Below, one piece after another: positions 39,373 to 47,589 of a DNA stretch of 64,000 bases. Below the pieces are notes generated by a model. It ran no database searches. It worked only from the letters and a program-made list of their open reading frames with translations, and was not told the origin of the DNA. The position numbers and the translations under genes were made by a program. Source of the DNA: Psychrobacter coccoides (lineage in GTDB: Bacteria; Pseudomonadota; Gammaproteobacteria; Pseudomonadales; Moraxellaceae); assembly GCF_017498085.1 (NCBI RefSeq), contig NZ_JAGBKM010000004.1, forward strand, positions 98,041 through 162,040, read 5' to 3'. Position 1 is the first letter of the stretch, and each line of letters opens with the position of its first letter.

Positions 39373-40170
39373 CTATTGACTAAAATTTGCTTGTTCCAGA
39401 CGGGCCAACTCACCATTGTTACGGATTTCGCTCAATGCCTTATTGAGCTCGTCTTTTAGAGGGTCACCCTTACGAACAGCGATAGCAATATTGTCATCGT
39501 TATCTATCTCATCGCCTACAATGCCAAAACCTTCGGGATTATCTGCCAACCACGAATTAGCAGAAACCTTTTCAGCCAACACTGCATCGCTACGACCTGA
39601 CTTTAGGTCTAAGTAAGCGTTGTCATAGTTATCATATAGCTGCACTGTATTGCCATCTTTGCCTTCGTAATTGTCTTGTAGATAAGCACCAGGTGTGGTT
39701 GAGCGTTGTCCTCCAAGCGTTAGGTTTGCTATCTCTTTCGGGTCAAAGCTGCCATCAGTATCTGTCAGCCATACCATGGTATTGGCAAAATACGGCTCAG
39801 TAAAATCAACTTTTTCTTGGCGCTCAGGGGTGATCGACATGCCAGCGACAACAGCATCGTATTTTTGTGCTAAAAGTCCTGGAATGATGCCGTCCCAATC
39901 TTGAGCGACTATTTCACATTTGGCTTGCATCTGCTCACAGAGCGCATTGGCGACGTCGACATCATAACCGGCAAGGCTACCATCAGCGTTGGTATAGTTA
40001 AAAGGAGGGTATGCGCCTTCAGTGGCGATACGAATGGTCTGGCCAGCGGCATCCGCTGTAGCAGCATCAGCAGAAGCGTCAGTGGTTTCATCAGCAGGTT
40101 GGCTACAGGCACTAAGCGCTAGCGCTGCGGTAATGGTCATCGATGACCACAATAGACGAGAATTCGACAT
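39373..40170 (-). CDS. Amino acid ABC substrate-binding lipoprotein, paralogue 3
   Basis: The start at 40170 (second of two adjacent ATGs) has AAAGGA at good spacing. The lipobox is LALSAC. The mature part reads IRIATEGAYPPFNYTNADGS, GYDVDVANALCEQM, AQDWDGIIPGLLAQKYDAVVAGMSITPERQEKVDFTEPYF, the same family as paralogues 1 and 2. It is closest to the ATPase gene and is first of the three in transcription order. Substrate is inferred as a polar or basic amino acid. Confidence 0.9.
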   Translation of the reverse strand: MSNSRLLWSSMTITAALALSACSQPADETTDASADAATADAAGQTIRIATEGAYPPFNYTNADGSLAGYDVDVANALCEQMQAKCEIVAQDWDGIIPGLLAQKYDAVVAGMSITPERQEKVDFTEPYFANTMVWLTDTDGSFDPKEIANLTLGGQRSTTPGAYLQDNYEGKDGNTVQLYDNYDNAYLDLKSGRSDAVLAEKVSANSWLADNPEGFGIVGDEIDNDDNIAIAVRKGDPLKDELNKALSEIRNNGELARLEQANFSQ

Positions 40171-40401
40171 CATACGTTCCTTTTCGCTTAATTTTAGATA
40201 AATATTACTGCCACCATCATCGCTAGCATCCATGCGAGCACTGATGACAGCTGGTATTAATGAGTGATAATCTCATCGATAATACCTGACTAAAATATCA
40301 AAAACAAACGTTTTACGTATTGACTGTCATTATTGGGTAATAAAAACCACATCAACGCATATAGGCGCTTAGTGACTGGGCAGTAGCATTTCAGTCCATC
40401 A

Positions 40402-41199
40402 TCAGGTTTGACGATGAGACGCCATAAAATCCTTTACCCGCTCTGATTTTGGATTGTCAAAAACCTGCTCTGGCGTGCCAATCTCTTCGATGACGCCTTG
40501 ATGCAAAAATACGACCTTGCTCGATACTTCACGGGCAAAGCGCATCTCATGAGTGACGATGAGCATCGTCCGCCCCTCTTCTGCCAGCTCACGCATCACT
40601 GCCAGCACCTCATTGACCAGCTCAGGATCAAGTGCCGAGGTAGGCTCATCAAACAGCAATACTTGCGGCTGCATAGCAAGCGCACGAGCGATAGCGACAC
40701 GCTGACGCTGACCGCCAGAGAGGTTTGCTGGATAGGCATCTTTTTTATCCAAGAGGCCGACTTTATCCAGCAGCCTTTCGGCTTCATTGATGGCTTGATC
40801 TTTTTTGAGCTTTAGGACTTGTGTGGGCCCTTCGATGATATTTTGCAAAATGGTTTTGTGCGGCCACAGGTTAAAGTTTTGGAACACAAAGCCCACGCGT
40901 GCTCGTAAGCTCTCTAGTTGCTTGATATCTGCTGCCTGCATCTCACCTGACTTAGCAGGCTTTAGCATCAGCTCCTCGTCACCGATGAGGATACGGCCTT
41001 TGTTAGGCTTCTCGAGTAGATTAATACAACGTAGCAAGGTGGATTTACCTGAGCCAGACGAGCCCAAAATCGAGATAACATCACCATCATAAGCAGTGAG
41101 TGATACCCCTTTTAGTACGGCTAATGAGCCATAGCTTTTATGGATACCTTGTAAGTCTAAGGCAATTGGGCGGGTCGGATTTTTTGCAGTATCAGGCAT
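40402..41199 (-). CDS. Polar amino acid ABC transporter ATPase (HisP/ArtP-like)
   Basis: The start at 41199 (MPDTAKNP) fits the family length; an ATG at 41283 adds 28 atypical residues. Motifs are Walker [25 protein letters not shown], and Walker [14 protein letters not shown]. The insertion [28 protein letters not shown] between Walker A and the Q-loop is typical of HisP and related ATPases. It drives the importer formed with the genes at 35476-40170 and is first in transcription order. Confidence 0.92.
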   Translation of the reverse strand: MPDTAKNPTRPIALDLQGIHKSYGSLAVLKGVSLTAYDGDVISILGSSGSGKSTLLRCINLLEKPNKGRILIGDEELMLKPAKSGEMQAADIKQLESLRARVGFVFQNFNLWPHKTILQNIIEGPTQVLKLKKDQAINEAERLLDKVGLLDKKDAYPANLSGGQRQRVAIARALAMQPQVLLFDEPTSALDPELVNEVLAVMRELAEEGRTMLIVTHEMRFAREVSSKVVFLHQGVIEEIGTPEQVFDNPKSERVKDFMASHRQT

Positions 41200-41458
41200 G
41201 GGGTAGCAAGCTTCCAATAAATATAAAAATGATGATAAGGCGGGTTGCGCGTCATTGTCGCTCAAAACACAGCAAAAAGGCAAATTTTATGGCTTTTTTC
41301 GTGACTATAATAAAAGTAGGAATAAAAGCAAGTTACAGCGATTATAGATGGAGATGCGCTGCTAGCATGGAGGTGGCGCAGTAGAGTACTGACAAGGTCA
41401 CGCCGCAAACAATGCTTATACCAGCAGCCTTGTCTCCGCTTTAACCTAAACCCACGAT

Positions 41459-41637
41459 AGACTCGGATGTGTCCTCATTTGAAAAATACAGATAAAAATA
41501 AGCTAAATGGCAGTCAAACAAGAAAAATAGCGCAGAATATACCAGAGTATGACCGAGCTATTTGACATCGTTTGACAATATGTAGCCATTTTTAACCCCT
41601 AATGAGTCGTTCCTCGATTGAACTGAGAACACAGCTT
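41459..41637 (+). repeat. MITE-like palindromic element, copy 3 (degenerate)
   Basis: The inside (TGTGTCCTCATTTGAAAAAT, GGCAGTCAAACAAGAAAAATAGCGCAG, GAGCTATTTGACATCGTTTG) aligns with the copy at 9880-10045. The ends have decayed (TAGACTCGG and GAGAACACAGCTTA). Its right end runs into the stop codon of the lipoprotein gene at 41636. Confidence 0.85.
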
Positions 41638-41935
41638 AGTAAGTAGACACATGCTCTTCTGACTCACTGCCATCAAGCACTTCTGAGTCGTCTGCTGTGG
41701 CGACTGCCACCTCGTCGTTGTCACCTACGACCATGCTCTCATCAGCGCTTGCTACAGCGACATCATCAGTGTCTTCAGCTATTGCCTCTTGCTCCACGGT
41801 GGTCTGAGCATCAATGGTTGTCTCCTCTTCCGTAGCGACCGGCTCTTTATCTGCACAGGCGCCCAACATTAAAGCCGCAGCAGCCACAGAAACATACAGC
41901 CAATTTTTCTGAGTTGGTTTTTTGATAATAGTCAT
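41636..41935 (-). CDS. Small acidic lipoprotein of unknown function
   Basis: The 99-residue product has a signal peptide ending in the lipobox MLGAC. The mature chain of about 70 residues consists almost only of Asp, Glu, Ala, Val, Thr and Ser. It contains two related stretches, DDVAVASADESMVVGDND and DEVAVATADDSEVLDGSE. No folded domain is apparent. Its last codon overlaps a decayed MITE end. I do not recognise a family. Confidence 0.7.
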   Translation of the reverse strand: MTIIKKPTQKNWLYVSVAAAALMLGACADKEPVATEEETTIDAQTTVEQEAIAEDTDDVAVASADESMVVGDNDEVAVATADDSEVLDGSESEEHVSTY

Positions 41936-42275
41936 GATTCGTCTCCTTTATTGAGATTTGATATAGTCAATTCAAAGTAAAGTTGTTATAAATTTACGCA
42001 CGCTACTGATCTAAGTTTTATTTGCATGCTGCTTCCCCAAAGGGGGCGCAACTGCATATTAAAAAAGCACCCCAATAGCGCTATATTCTTATTCGAGTAA
42101 ATTGACCATGTGTCTTTGTTATGTGTCTTGTTTTAGTCTCCAATATACTCAAAGTCGCCCTCAGCTACTTTAGTAGTTGCACCCTAATTATGTGCAGAAT
42201 ACGTAACGACCAGAAAATTATGTTATTTATGCTATCAATTCAGCCATAAATGAGCGTTTAGGAGGATATATAGTA

Positions 42276-42338
42276 TTGAGTCACCAGATTTTGTTCACAA
42301 AATCAACTTTACTATCGTCCTCATCTGCTCTATGTTAA
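42276..42338 (+). other. Possible 20-residue leader ORF upstream of proA (weak)
   Basis: A TTG start preceded by AGGAGG at ten bases opens a frame encoding a Leu/Ser-rich peptide that ends LLSSSSALC. It lies about 130 bases before proA and before a terminator-like hairpin. Apart from this, the 529-base gap 41936-42464 shows no gene. Confidence 0.2.
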
Positions 42339-42408
42339 ATAGCATCATGACATTTGGATATTTAACCTCCTATTTGTCCTACTTTCATTAACATTTTTGT
42401 CAAGCTTG

Positions 42409-42427
42409 CGCCCGTTTGGGCGTTTTT
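42409..42427 (+). terminator. Terminator-like hairpin just upstream of proA
   Basis: CGCCC-GTTT-GGGCG followed by TTTTT ends 37 bases before the proA start codon. With no gene just upstream, it could attenuate proA transcription or end an unseen small transcript. Confidence 0.55.
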
Positions 42428-42464
42428 ATTCATTTAAAATATTGATAACCATAAGGATATATCT

Positions 42465-43766
42465 ATGAGTCAAGCCAATACCACAGACGTCACTGCCTAT
42501 ATGCAACAAGTCGGTCAACAAGCACGTGCCGCCTCTCGTGCGCTTGCTGCCGCCAATACAGGTAGCAAAAACGCAGCACTTATGGCGATTCATGATGAAT
42601 TAAAAAACGCTAAGCAAGACATTTTAGCTGCCAATAAAATCGATATGGACAAGGGACAAAAAAACGATTTGGAAGCTGCTTTGCTTGATCGTTTGGAGCT
42701 CAACGATGATCGCTTTGAAGGTATGCTACAAGGTCTAAAAGATGTTGCGGCTTTGCCTGATCCTATTGGCGAAGTTACCGATATGACTTATCGCCCATCA
42801 GGTATCCATCTGGGTAAGATGCGGGTGCCGCTCGGTGTCGTGGGGATGATTTACGAGTCACGTCCTAATGTGACTTTGGAGGCGGCATCATTGGCACTCA
42901 AATCAGGTAACGCTATCATCTTACGTGGCGGCTCTGAAGCCTTTGAATCCAACCAAGCCATCGCCAAATGTATTCACCAAGGCCTCAAAAAAGTGGGCCT
43001 TTCAGAGCATAGCGTACAAGTGCTGCAAACCACAGATCGAGCAGCGGTTGGCGAACTGATCACCATGACTGATTATGTCGACGTCATCGTACCCCGTGGC
43101 GGCAAAGGACTAATCGAACGTATCAGCAATGACGCTAAAGTACCGGTCATCAAGCATTTGGACGGTAACTGTCATACCTATATCGATAGCGATGCTGAGG
43201 AAGAGGTCGCTATCGAAGTCAGTGTCAACGCCAAAACCCATCGCTATGGTACGTGTAATACCATGGAGACGCTATTGGTCGATGAAGCCGTTGCAGATGA
43301 ATTATTACCTAAGATTGCCGAAGCCATCGTCGCCGCTGATGACGCCATGCAGCTACGTCTCGATGATAAGTCGCAAAGTATCTTGAATGGTAATACCAAG
43401 CTTGAGGGTCATTTGTCGGCTGCAACTGATGAAGACTGGGATACCGAATATCTAGCGCCTATCTTAGCCGTCAAGGTGGTGGACGGTTTGGACGCTGCGA
43501 TTGAGCATATTAATACCCATGGCAGCCAGCATACTGATGTCATCATCACTGACAACTATAGCAAGTCGCAGCGCTTTATCCGTGAAGTAGACTCAGCGAG
43601 CGTGATGATCAATGCTTCTAGCCGCTTTGCAGATGGCTTTGAATATGGTCTGGGTGCAGAGATTGGCATCTCAACTGACAAGATACATGCCCGTGGTCCT
43701 GTTGGTCTTGAAGGTCTCACCTCACAAAAATGGATCGTCTACGGTAAAGGCGAAACCCGAGCGTAG
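42465..43766 (+). CDS. proA: Gamma-glutamyl phosphate reductase
   Basis: The 433-residue protein shows the ProA pattern: [48 protein letters not shown] and the active-site cysteine in [14 protein letters not shown] (about residue 264). It reduces gamma-glutamyl phosphate to the semialdehyde with NADPH in proline synthesis. AAGGAT precedes the ATG. The gene stands alone, with a terminator downstream and a hairpin upstream. Confidence 0.97.
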   Translation: MSQANTTDVTAYMQQVGQQARAASRALAAANTGSKNAALMAIHDELKNAKQDILAANKIDMDKGQKNDLEAALLDRLELNDDRFEGMLQGLKDVAALPDPIGEVTDMTYRPSGIHLGKMRVPLGVVGMIYESRPNVTLEAASLALKSGNAIILRGGSEAFESNQAIAKCIHQGLKKVGLSEHSVQVLQTTDRAAVGELITMTDYVDVIVPRGGKGLIERISNDAKVPVIKHLDGNCHTYIDSDAEEEVAIEVSVNAKTHRYGTCNTMETLLVDEAVADELLPKIAEAIVAADDAMQLRLDDKSQSILNGNTKLEGHLSAATDEDWDTEYLAPILAVKVVDGLDAAIEHINTHGSQHTDVIITDNYSKSQRFIREVDSASVMINASSRFADGFEYGLGAEIGISTDKIHARGPVGLEGLTSQKWIVYGKGETRA

Positions 43767-43804
43767 TCTATCCATCCAAAACAACTTCAAGTATAATCTA
43801 CCAA

Positions 43805-43832
43805 AAACGTCAGCGCATTGCTGGCGTTTTTT
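43805..43832 (+). terminator. Rho-independent terminator of proA
   Basis: AAACGTCAGC pairs with GCTGGCGTTT around a 5-base loop, followed by a T run. It starts 39 bases past the proA stop. Confidence 0.85.
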
Positions 43833-43864
43833 ATTGTAGTAAATCCTAAACAAAAAAATACAGC

Positions 43865-43948
43865 CATTACAGCCTGCTACGAGTATAGACTTTGCTTGCT
43901 GTGCGACTGCGTCACGGTTTGTACAGCACACAAATTATTCCAGTAGCA
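43865..43948 (-). repeat. Second short-repeat family, copy D (inverted)
   Basis: On the minus strand it reads GTGCTACTGGAATAATTTG ... GACGCAGTCGCACAGCAAGC ... TATACTCGTAGCAG, matching the core of copies at 13855, 51256 and 62258. No coding capacity. Confidence 0.65.
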
Positions 43949-44030
43949 CTATTTTATAGCAGATGGCTATATCTGATAAGAGCCATGGCTAAAAACCATA
44001 AAAACATGACACTGACAGGGAAGGACACTG

Positions 44031-44759
44031 ATGCAAAGTGGTACCATCAAACACTATCATTCAGATAAGGGTTATGGCTTTATCGATGTGGATAATCAAA
44101 GCGAAGATGTGTTTTTTCATGTGAGTATAGCGATGTTGCCACAGCCGATTACTGTTGGACAACGGGTATATTTTACGAGTGAACGCAATGCTAAAAACCA
44201 ACTGCGTGCCACTAAAGTCACCTCCACCACGTTGAGTATTGAAGACAGTATAGAACCTGCGCCGCAACAACATCCATCAAACCTGATAAACAGTCCTCAT
44301 CACAGCAGTAGCAGTCATCGAGCCAAAAGAAGCCTTACCTCCACCCTATTTGGGTTAATAGCGCTGATCACTGTGGCGGTTTATTTTTTTGGTGATTTGT
44401 CCTCTGGGTTTTTAGCGGACGGTATTGTTGACTCGGCATCTCAATCTGAACCTATATCCGAGACCCGCTCAGCAAGCGCAAACAATAGCGTGACTGGCGA
44501 TCCCCAGATAGATCAAACCCTTGCTCTTATCCAAAGAGGCGGACCTTTTCCATATCCGCACAAGGACGGCACTACTTTTTATAACCGAGAAGGACGACTG
44601 CCTGCGCAGTCTCAAGGCTATTATCGTGAATATACAGTGCCCACACCGGGCTTATCCCATCGAGGGCCAAGGCGGATCGTTACAGGAGGCCATCCACCTA
44701 CCGTCTATTATCTGACCCTCGATCACTATGATAGCTTTACGACACTGGAGGTAAACTGA
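44031..44759 (+). CDS. Cold-shock domain - transmembrane - guanyl-specific RNase (N1/T1/barnase-like) fusion
   Basis: The 242-residue protein has three parts. Residues 1-70 are a cold-shock domain with both RNA-binding motifs (KGYGFI and VFFHVS). Residues 101-121 are one membrane helix, after a basic SHRAKRS that suggests N-terminus inside. Residues 155-242 match the microbial RNase family of barnase and RNase Sa: GGPFPYPHKDGTTFYNREGRLP, then GYYREYTVPTPG, RGPRRIVTG and LDHYDSF. The catalytic set is kept: E200, R211 and H232 correspond to E54, R65 and H85 of RNase Sa, with exact E-to-R spacing. GGGAAGGA precedes the ATG. A barstar-type inhibitor gene starts one base after the stop. The domain combination is unusual; the predicted topology places the RNase outside the cytoplasm. 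Confidence 0.88.
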   Translation: MQSGTIKHYHSDKGYGFIDVDNQSEDVFFHVSIAMLPQPITVGQRVYFTSERNAKNQLRATKVTSTTLSIEDSIEPAPQQHPSNLINSPHHSSSSHRAKRSLTSTLFGLIALITVAVYFFGDLSSGFLADGIVDSASQSEPISETRSASANNSVTGDPQIDQTLALIQRGGPFPYPHKDGTTFYNREGRLPAQSQGYYREYTVPTPGLSHRGPRRIVTGGHPPTVYYLTLDHYDSFTTLEVN

Positions 44760-44760
44760 T

Positions 44761-45120
44761 ATGAGCCAAGCCATTCATTATATTGGCCAAAACGATGTTA
44801 ACCAAAAGGCTACAACACCGAATGCTAGAGTGCCGCAGCAGGCTGTTAACATTCCAGTCGGCGAAATACTCGATAAGCAAACGCTATTAACTGCTTTGGC
44901 TGAGGCCTGCCATTTTCCAAGCTATTTTGCCCATAATTGGGACAGTGCTTGGGACTGCTTAACAGACAGTGAGGTCACAGACTTAACGCTTAATATAACG
45001 ACGATAGAGTGTATCAATACTGAGGACTTTAATGTCTTCAAAACTATCATTGAGGACGCCTATAGAGATTTTGGCAAGCCGCAGCTATGGGTCATCGTAC
45101 CGCCTGCAAACGACGCTTAG
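44761..45120 (+). CDS. Barstar-family RNase inhibitor
   Basis: The 119-residue protein has no signal peptide. After a poorly conserved N-terminal stretch comes the barstar fold: LDKQTLLTALAEACHFPSYFAHNWDSAWDCL, then TLNITTIECI and PQLWVIVPP. D61, W64 and D65 in NWDSAWDCL correspond to the D35-W38-D39 set of barstar, which plugs the barnase active site. The gene starts one base after the RNase fusion stop, so the pair should be made together. The likely role is to protect cytoplasmic RNA from the neighbouring nuclease before or instead of export. Confidence 0.88.
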   Translation: MSQAIHYIGQNDVNQKATTPNARVPQQAVNIPVGEILDKQTLLTALAEACHFPSYFAHNWDSAWDCLTDSEVTDLTLNITTIECINTEDFNVFKTIIEDAYRDFGKPQLWVIVPPANDA

Positions 45121-45208
45121 CCGCAAACCATCATCTGACCTGAATAGACAAGAAGGCCTTATTTGTCTTAAATTCCGGTCGGTTTACTTTTGTAGAAAGG
45201 ATTAACCT

Positions 45209-46483
45209 ATGGAGATTACCTTAAACGGCTATTACACGCTAATATTAGCCACTTTGGTGCTGCTACTTGGGCGGTTTTTGGTTAAAAACATTAAATTTTT
45301 GGAAAACTTCAATATCCCAGAGCCCGTTGCAGGGGGTTTGGTTGCTGCAATTGTGGTCTATGTGCTCAATATCTTTTGGGGATTTAGCTTTAACTTTCAT
45401 CAAGGGTTGCAGACGGCGACCATGCTGATGTTCTTCGCCTCGATCGGACTGAGTGCTGACTTTAGTAAGCTTAAAGCTGGTGGTACGCCGCTATTAATCT
45501 TTACTATTGTGGTGTCTGTGTTTATTGTTTTGCAAGATGTCGTCGGTGTGGCGATGGCGAGCGTCCTTGGACTTGACCCTCTACTTGGACTGGTGACTGG
45601 CTCTATTGCGCTCACCGGTGGCCATGGGACGGCAGGTGCTTGGGGCATTACTTTAGAGCAAGATTATGGCGTGGTCGGCGCAACGACGTTGGGTATCGCT
45701 GTTGCGACTTACGGTTTGGTCGCAGGCGGCGTGGTCGGTGGCCCTGTGGCTCGGCGCTTGATTCAAAAGCTTGGGATACAGCCCACGCCCTATGACGACA
45801 ATCCCAGCGATATCGAGAAAGTCGCTGGTGCCCAGTCGCTCTACAGTACCAAACACGACGAAGACGATATTTTGAATGACAAAGAAATCTTTGAAAAGCC
45901 TGACCATATTCGTCTTATTACTGCCTCCTCTACCATTGAGACCTTGGCACTGTTTGCGGGTGCTTTGGCGTTTGCAGAGACCATGACCTTGGTCGCCGCA
46001 GACACTTGGTTTGAGCTACCGACCTTCGTTTGGGCGCTGGCGGGCGGGGTGATTATTCGTAACGTCCTCACCATATTTTTTAACTTTGAGATGTTTGACC
46101 GTGCCATTGATGTACTTGGTAACGCATCTTTAAGCCTGTTTTTAGCCATGGCGTTACTGTCATTGAAACTATGGCAGTTGACTGATCTTGCTGGTCCAGT
46201 ATTGGTTATCCTACTGGTACAGACTGTGGTCATGATTATCTATGTGTACCTCGTCACCTTTAAGATTATGGGCAAAAACTATGATGCCGCTGTATTATCG
46301 GCAGGCCATTGTGGTTTTGGTATGGGTGCGACGCCGACTGCCATTGCCAATATGCAGGCGGTCACCGATCGCTACCTACCCTCGTATAAAGCGTTTTTGA
46401 TCGTGCCTATGGTGGGGGCTTTCTTTGTCGATATCGTCAACGCCACGATACTGCAGATATTTGTTAACTTGCCATTTATGTGA
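45209..46483 (+). CDS. gltS: Sodium/glutamate symporter GltS
   Basis: The 424-residue integral membrane protein matches GltS: YYTLILATLVLLLGRFLV at the N-terminus, NFNIPEPVAGGLVAA, the conserved TGSIALTGGHGTAGAW and the second-half equivalent LSAGHCGFGMGATPTAIANM. It has about ten helices in two inverted halves with a hydrophilic central loop. It imports glutamate with sodium. AGAAAGGA precedes the ATG, and a strong terminator follows. It gives the cell a second glutamate route besides gltIJKL. Confidence 0.96.
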   Translation: MEITLNGYYTLILATLVLLLGRFLVKNIKFLENFNIPEPVAGGLVAAIVVYVLNIFWGFSFNFHQGLQTATMLMFFASIGLSADFSKLKAGGTPLLIFTIVVSVFIVLQDVVGVAMASVLGLDPLLGLVTGSIALTGGHGTAGAWGITLEQDYGVVGATTLGIAVATYGLVAGGVVGGPVARRLIQKLGIQPTPYDDNPSDIEKVAGAQSLYSTKHDEDDILNDKEIFEKPDHIRLITASSTIETLALFAGALAFAETMTLVAADTWFELPTFVWALAGGVIIRNVLTIFFNFEMFDRAIDVLGNASLSLFLAMALLSLKLWQLTDLAGPVLVILLVQTVVMIIYVYLVTFKIMGKNYDAAVLSAGHCGFGMGATPTAIANMQAVTDRYLPSYKAFLIVPMVGAFFVDIVNATILQIFVNLPFM

Positions 46484-46509
46484 TTTGGCAAAATAAAACC
46501 AATTAAATC

Positions 46510-46544
46510 AACCTCGATTATGCTTTGTAATCGAGGTTTTTTAT
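46510..46544 (+). terminator. Rho-independent terminator of gltS
   Basis: AACCTCGATTA pairs perfectly with TAATCGAGGTT around a 7-base loop, then six T. Confidence 0.9.
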
Positions 46545-46635
46545 TGTTTATATCTAACTCTAAGCAGCAATCAGCTGTCACAGGATATCTATTGTTTGAC
46601 TTTATCTAGGTAGATTGTAAATGATATAGTCAGAA

Positions 46636-46725
46636 CTAGGGCGTGTCATCATTTAGATGGCGAGGCTTAAAATGAGATAGATTGCCGTCAAATACCTATA
46701 TGTGCTAATTGGTGACACGCCCTAA
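46636..46725 (+). repeat. MITE-like palindromic element, short copy 5 (about 90 bp)
   Basis: CTAGGGCGTGTCATCA and GGTGACACGCCCTAA are the terminal repeats. Inside only AAAATGAGATAGATTGCCGTCAAA is left of the long form. It looks like an internal deletion derivative. It lies 57 bases upstream of the ZIP transporter gene. Confidence 0.85.
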
Positions 46726-46782
46726 ATAAAATCGATATATTATTAATAGCCACCTACCTCTGATATAACTTTAGGAATAACG

Positions 46783-47481
46783 ATGCTCATTTTTGCTGTC
46801 ATTATCGTTGTCTCTGGTGCGCTTATCATAGGAGCACTATGGGGCTTATATGGTAAGCTGCCCACTTGGCTAGAGGGCAACCTACTGGCCGTCGCAGGTG
46901 GCGCCCTCATGATATCGGCGGTCATCGAGCTGTTGCAGCCAGCCGTATCAGACAGTGGTATCTGGATAACAGCGGCTTTTACTTGTCTAGGCGCAGTAGT
47001 GTTTGCTGGTGTTGACTATTTACTTGATGAAAAAATAAATGCCGATGGTGGCTCGGGACTGCTTGCGGCCATTACTCTCGATGGTGTACCCGAAAATCTA
47101 GCGCTAGGCGTGGCTTTAATCGGTGGCAATGTGATGCAGGTGGCGGCATTGGCTGGCTCCATCTTATTGTCAAATATTCCTGAAGCAGCAGGTGGCGCTA
47201 AACAGATGCGTGAGGACGGCGCCAGTAATAAAAAAATACTGATGCTCTGGGCTGGCGCTGCTGTTTTATTATCTTTGGCAGCCATACTGGGTAAAGTGTT
47301 ATTAAAAAATATTGATGAGGAAATCATCAGTGCTATCAACTGCTTTGCCGCAGGCGCTGTCATTGCATCGCTTGCCACTGAAGTCTTTCCTACTGCCTAT
47401 AAACGAAGCAACCACTGGGCAGGTATCAGCACGACCATCGGTTTGCTTTTGGCTTTGGGATTAAATCAGCTGGGCAGTTAA
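46783..47481 (+). CDS. ZIP-family divalent metal transporter
   Basis: The 232-residue membrane protein has about seven or eight helices. The two metal-site segments of the ZIP family are present: LDGVPENLALG in helix 4 and LSNIPEAAGGA in helix 5, where His is partly replaced by Asp/Asn as in the GufA-like branch. It probably imports zinc or another divalent metal, though specificity cannot be read. The start follows MITE copy 5, whose end lies 57 bases upstream. Confidence 0.85.
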   Translation: MLIFAVIIVVSGALIIGALWGLYGKLPTWLEGNLLAVAGGALMISAVIELLQPAVSDSGIWITAAFTCLGAVVFAGVDYLLDEKINADGGSGLLAAITLDGVPENLALGVALIGGNVMQVAALAGSILLSNIPEAAGGAKQMREDGASNKKILMLWAGAAVLLSLAAILGKVLLKNIDEEIISAINCFAAGAVIASLATEVFPTAYKRSNHWAGISTTIGLLLALGLNQLGS

Positions 47482-47510
47482 ATCTGTTTTCTGTTTAATG
47501 TAATAAAACA

Positions 47511-47542
47511 ACCCCCATAAGTTGTGTCCAACTTATGGGGGT
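47511..47542. terminator. Bidirectional terminator between ZIP gene and glyA
   Basis: ACCCCCATAAGTT pairs perfectly with AACTTATGGGGGT (13 bp, 6-base loop) between the two convergent genes. Confidence 0.85.
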
Positions 47543-47589
47543 CAGTTCAAAGCTAAGCGGTCTTTTTCTTATATAGAGCTAATTAAAGC

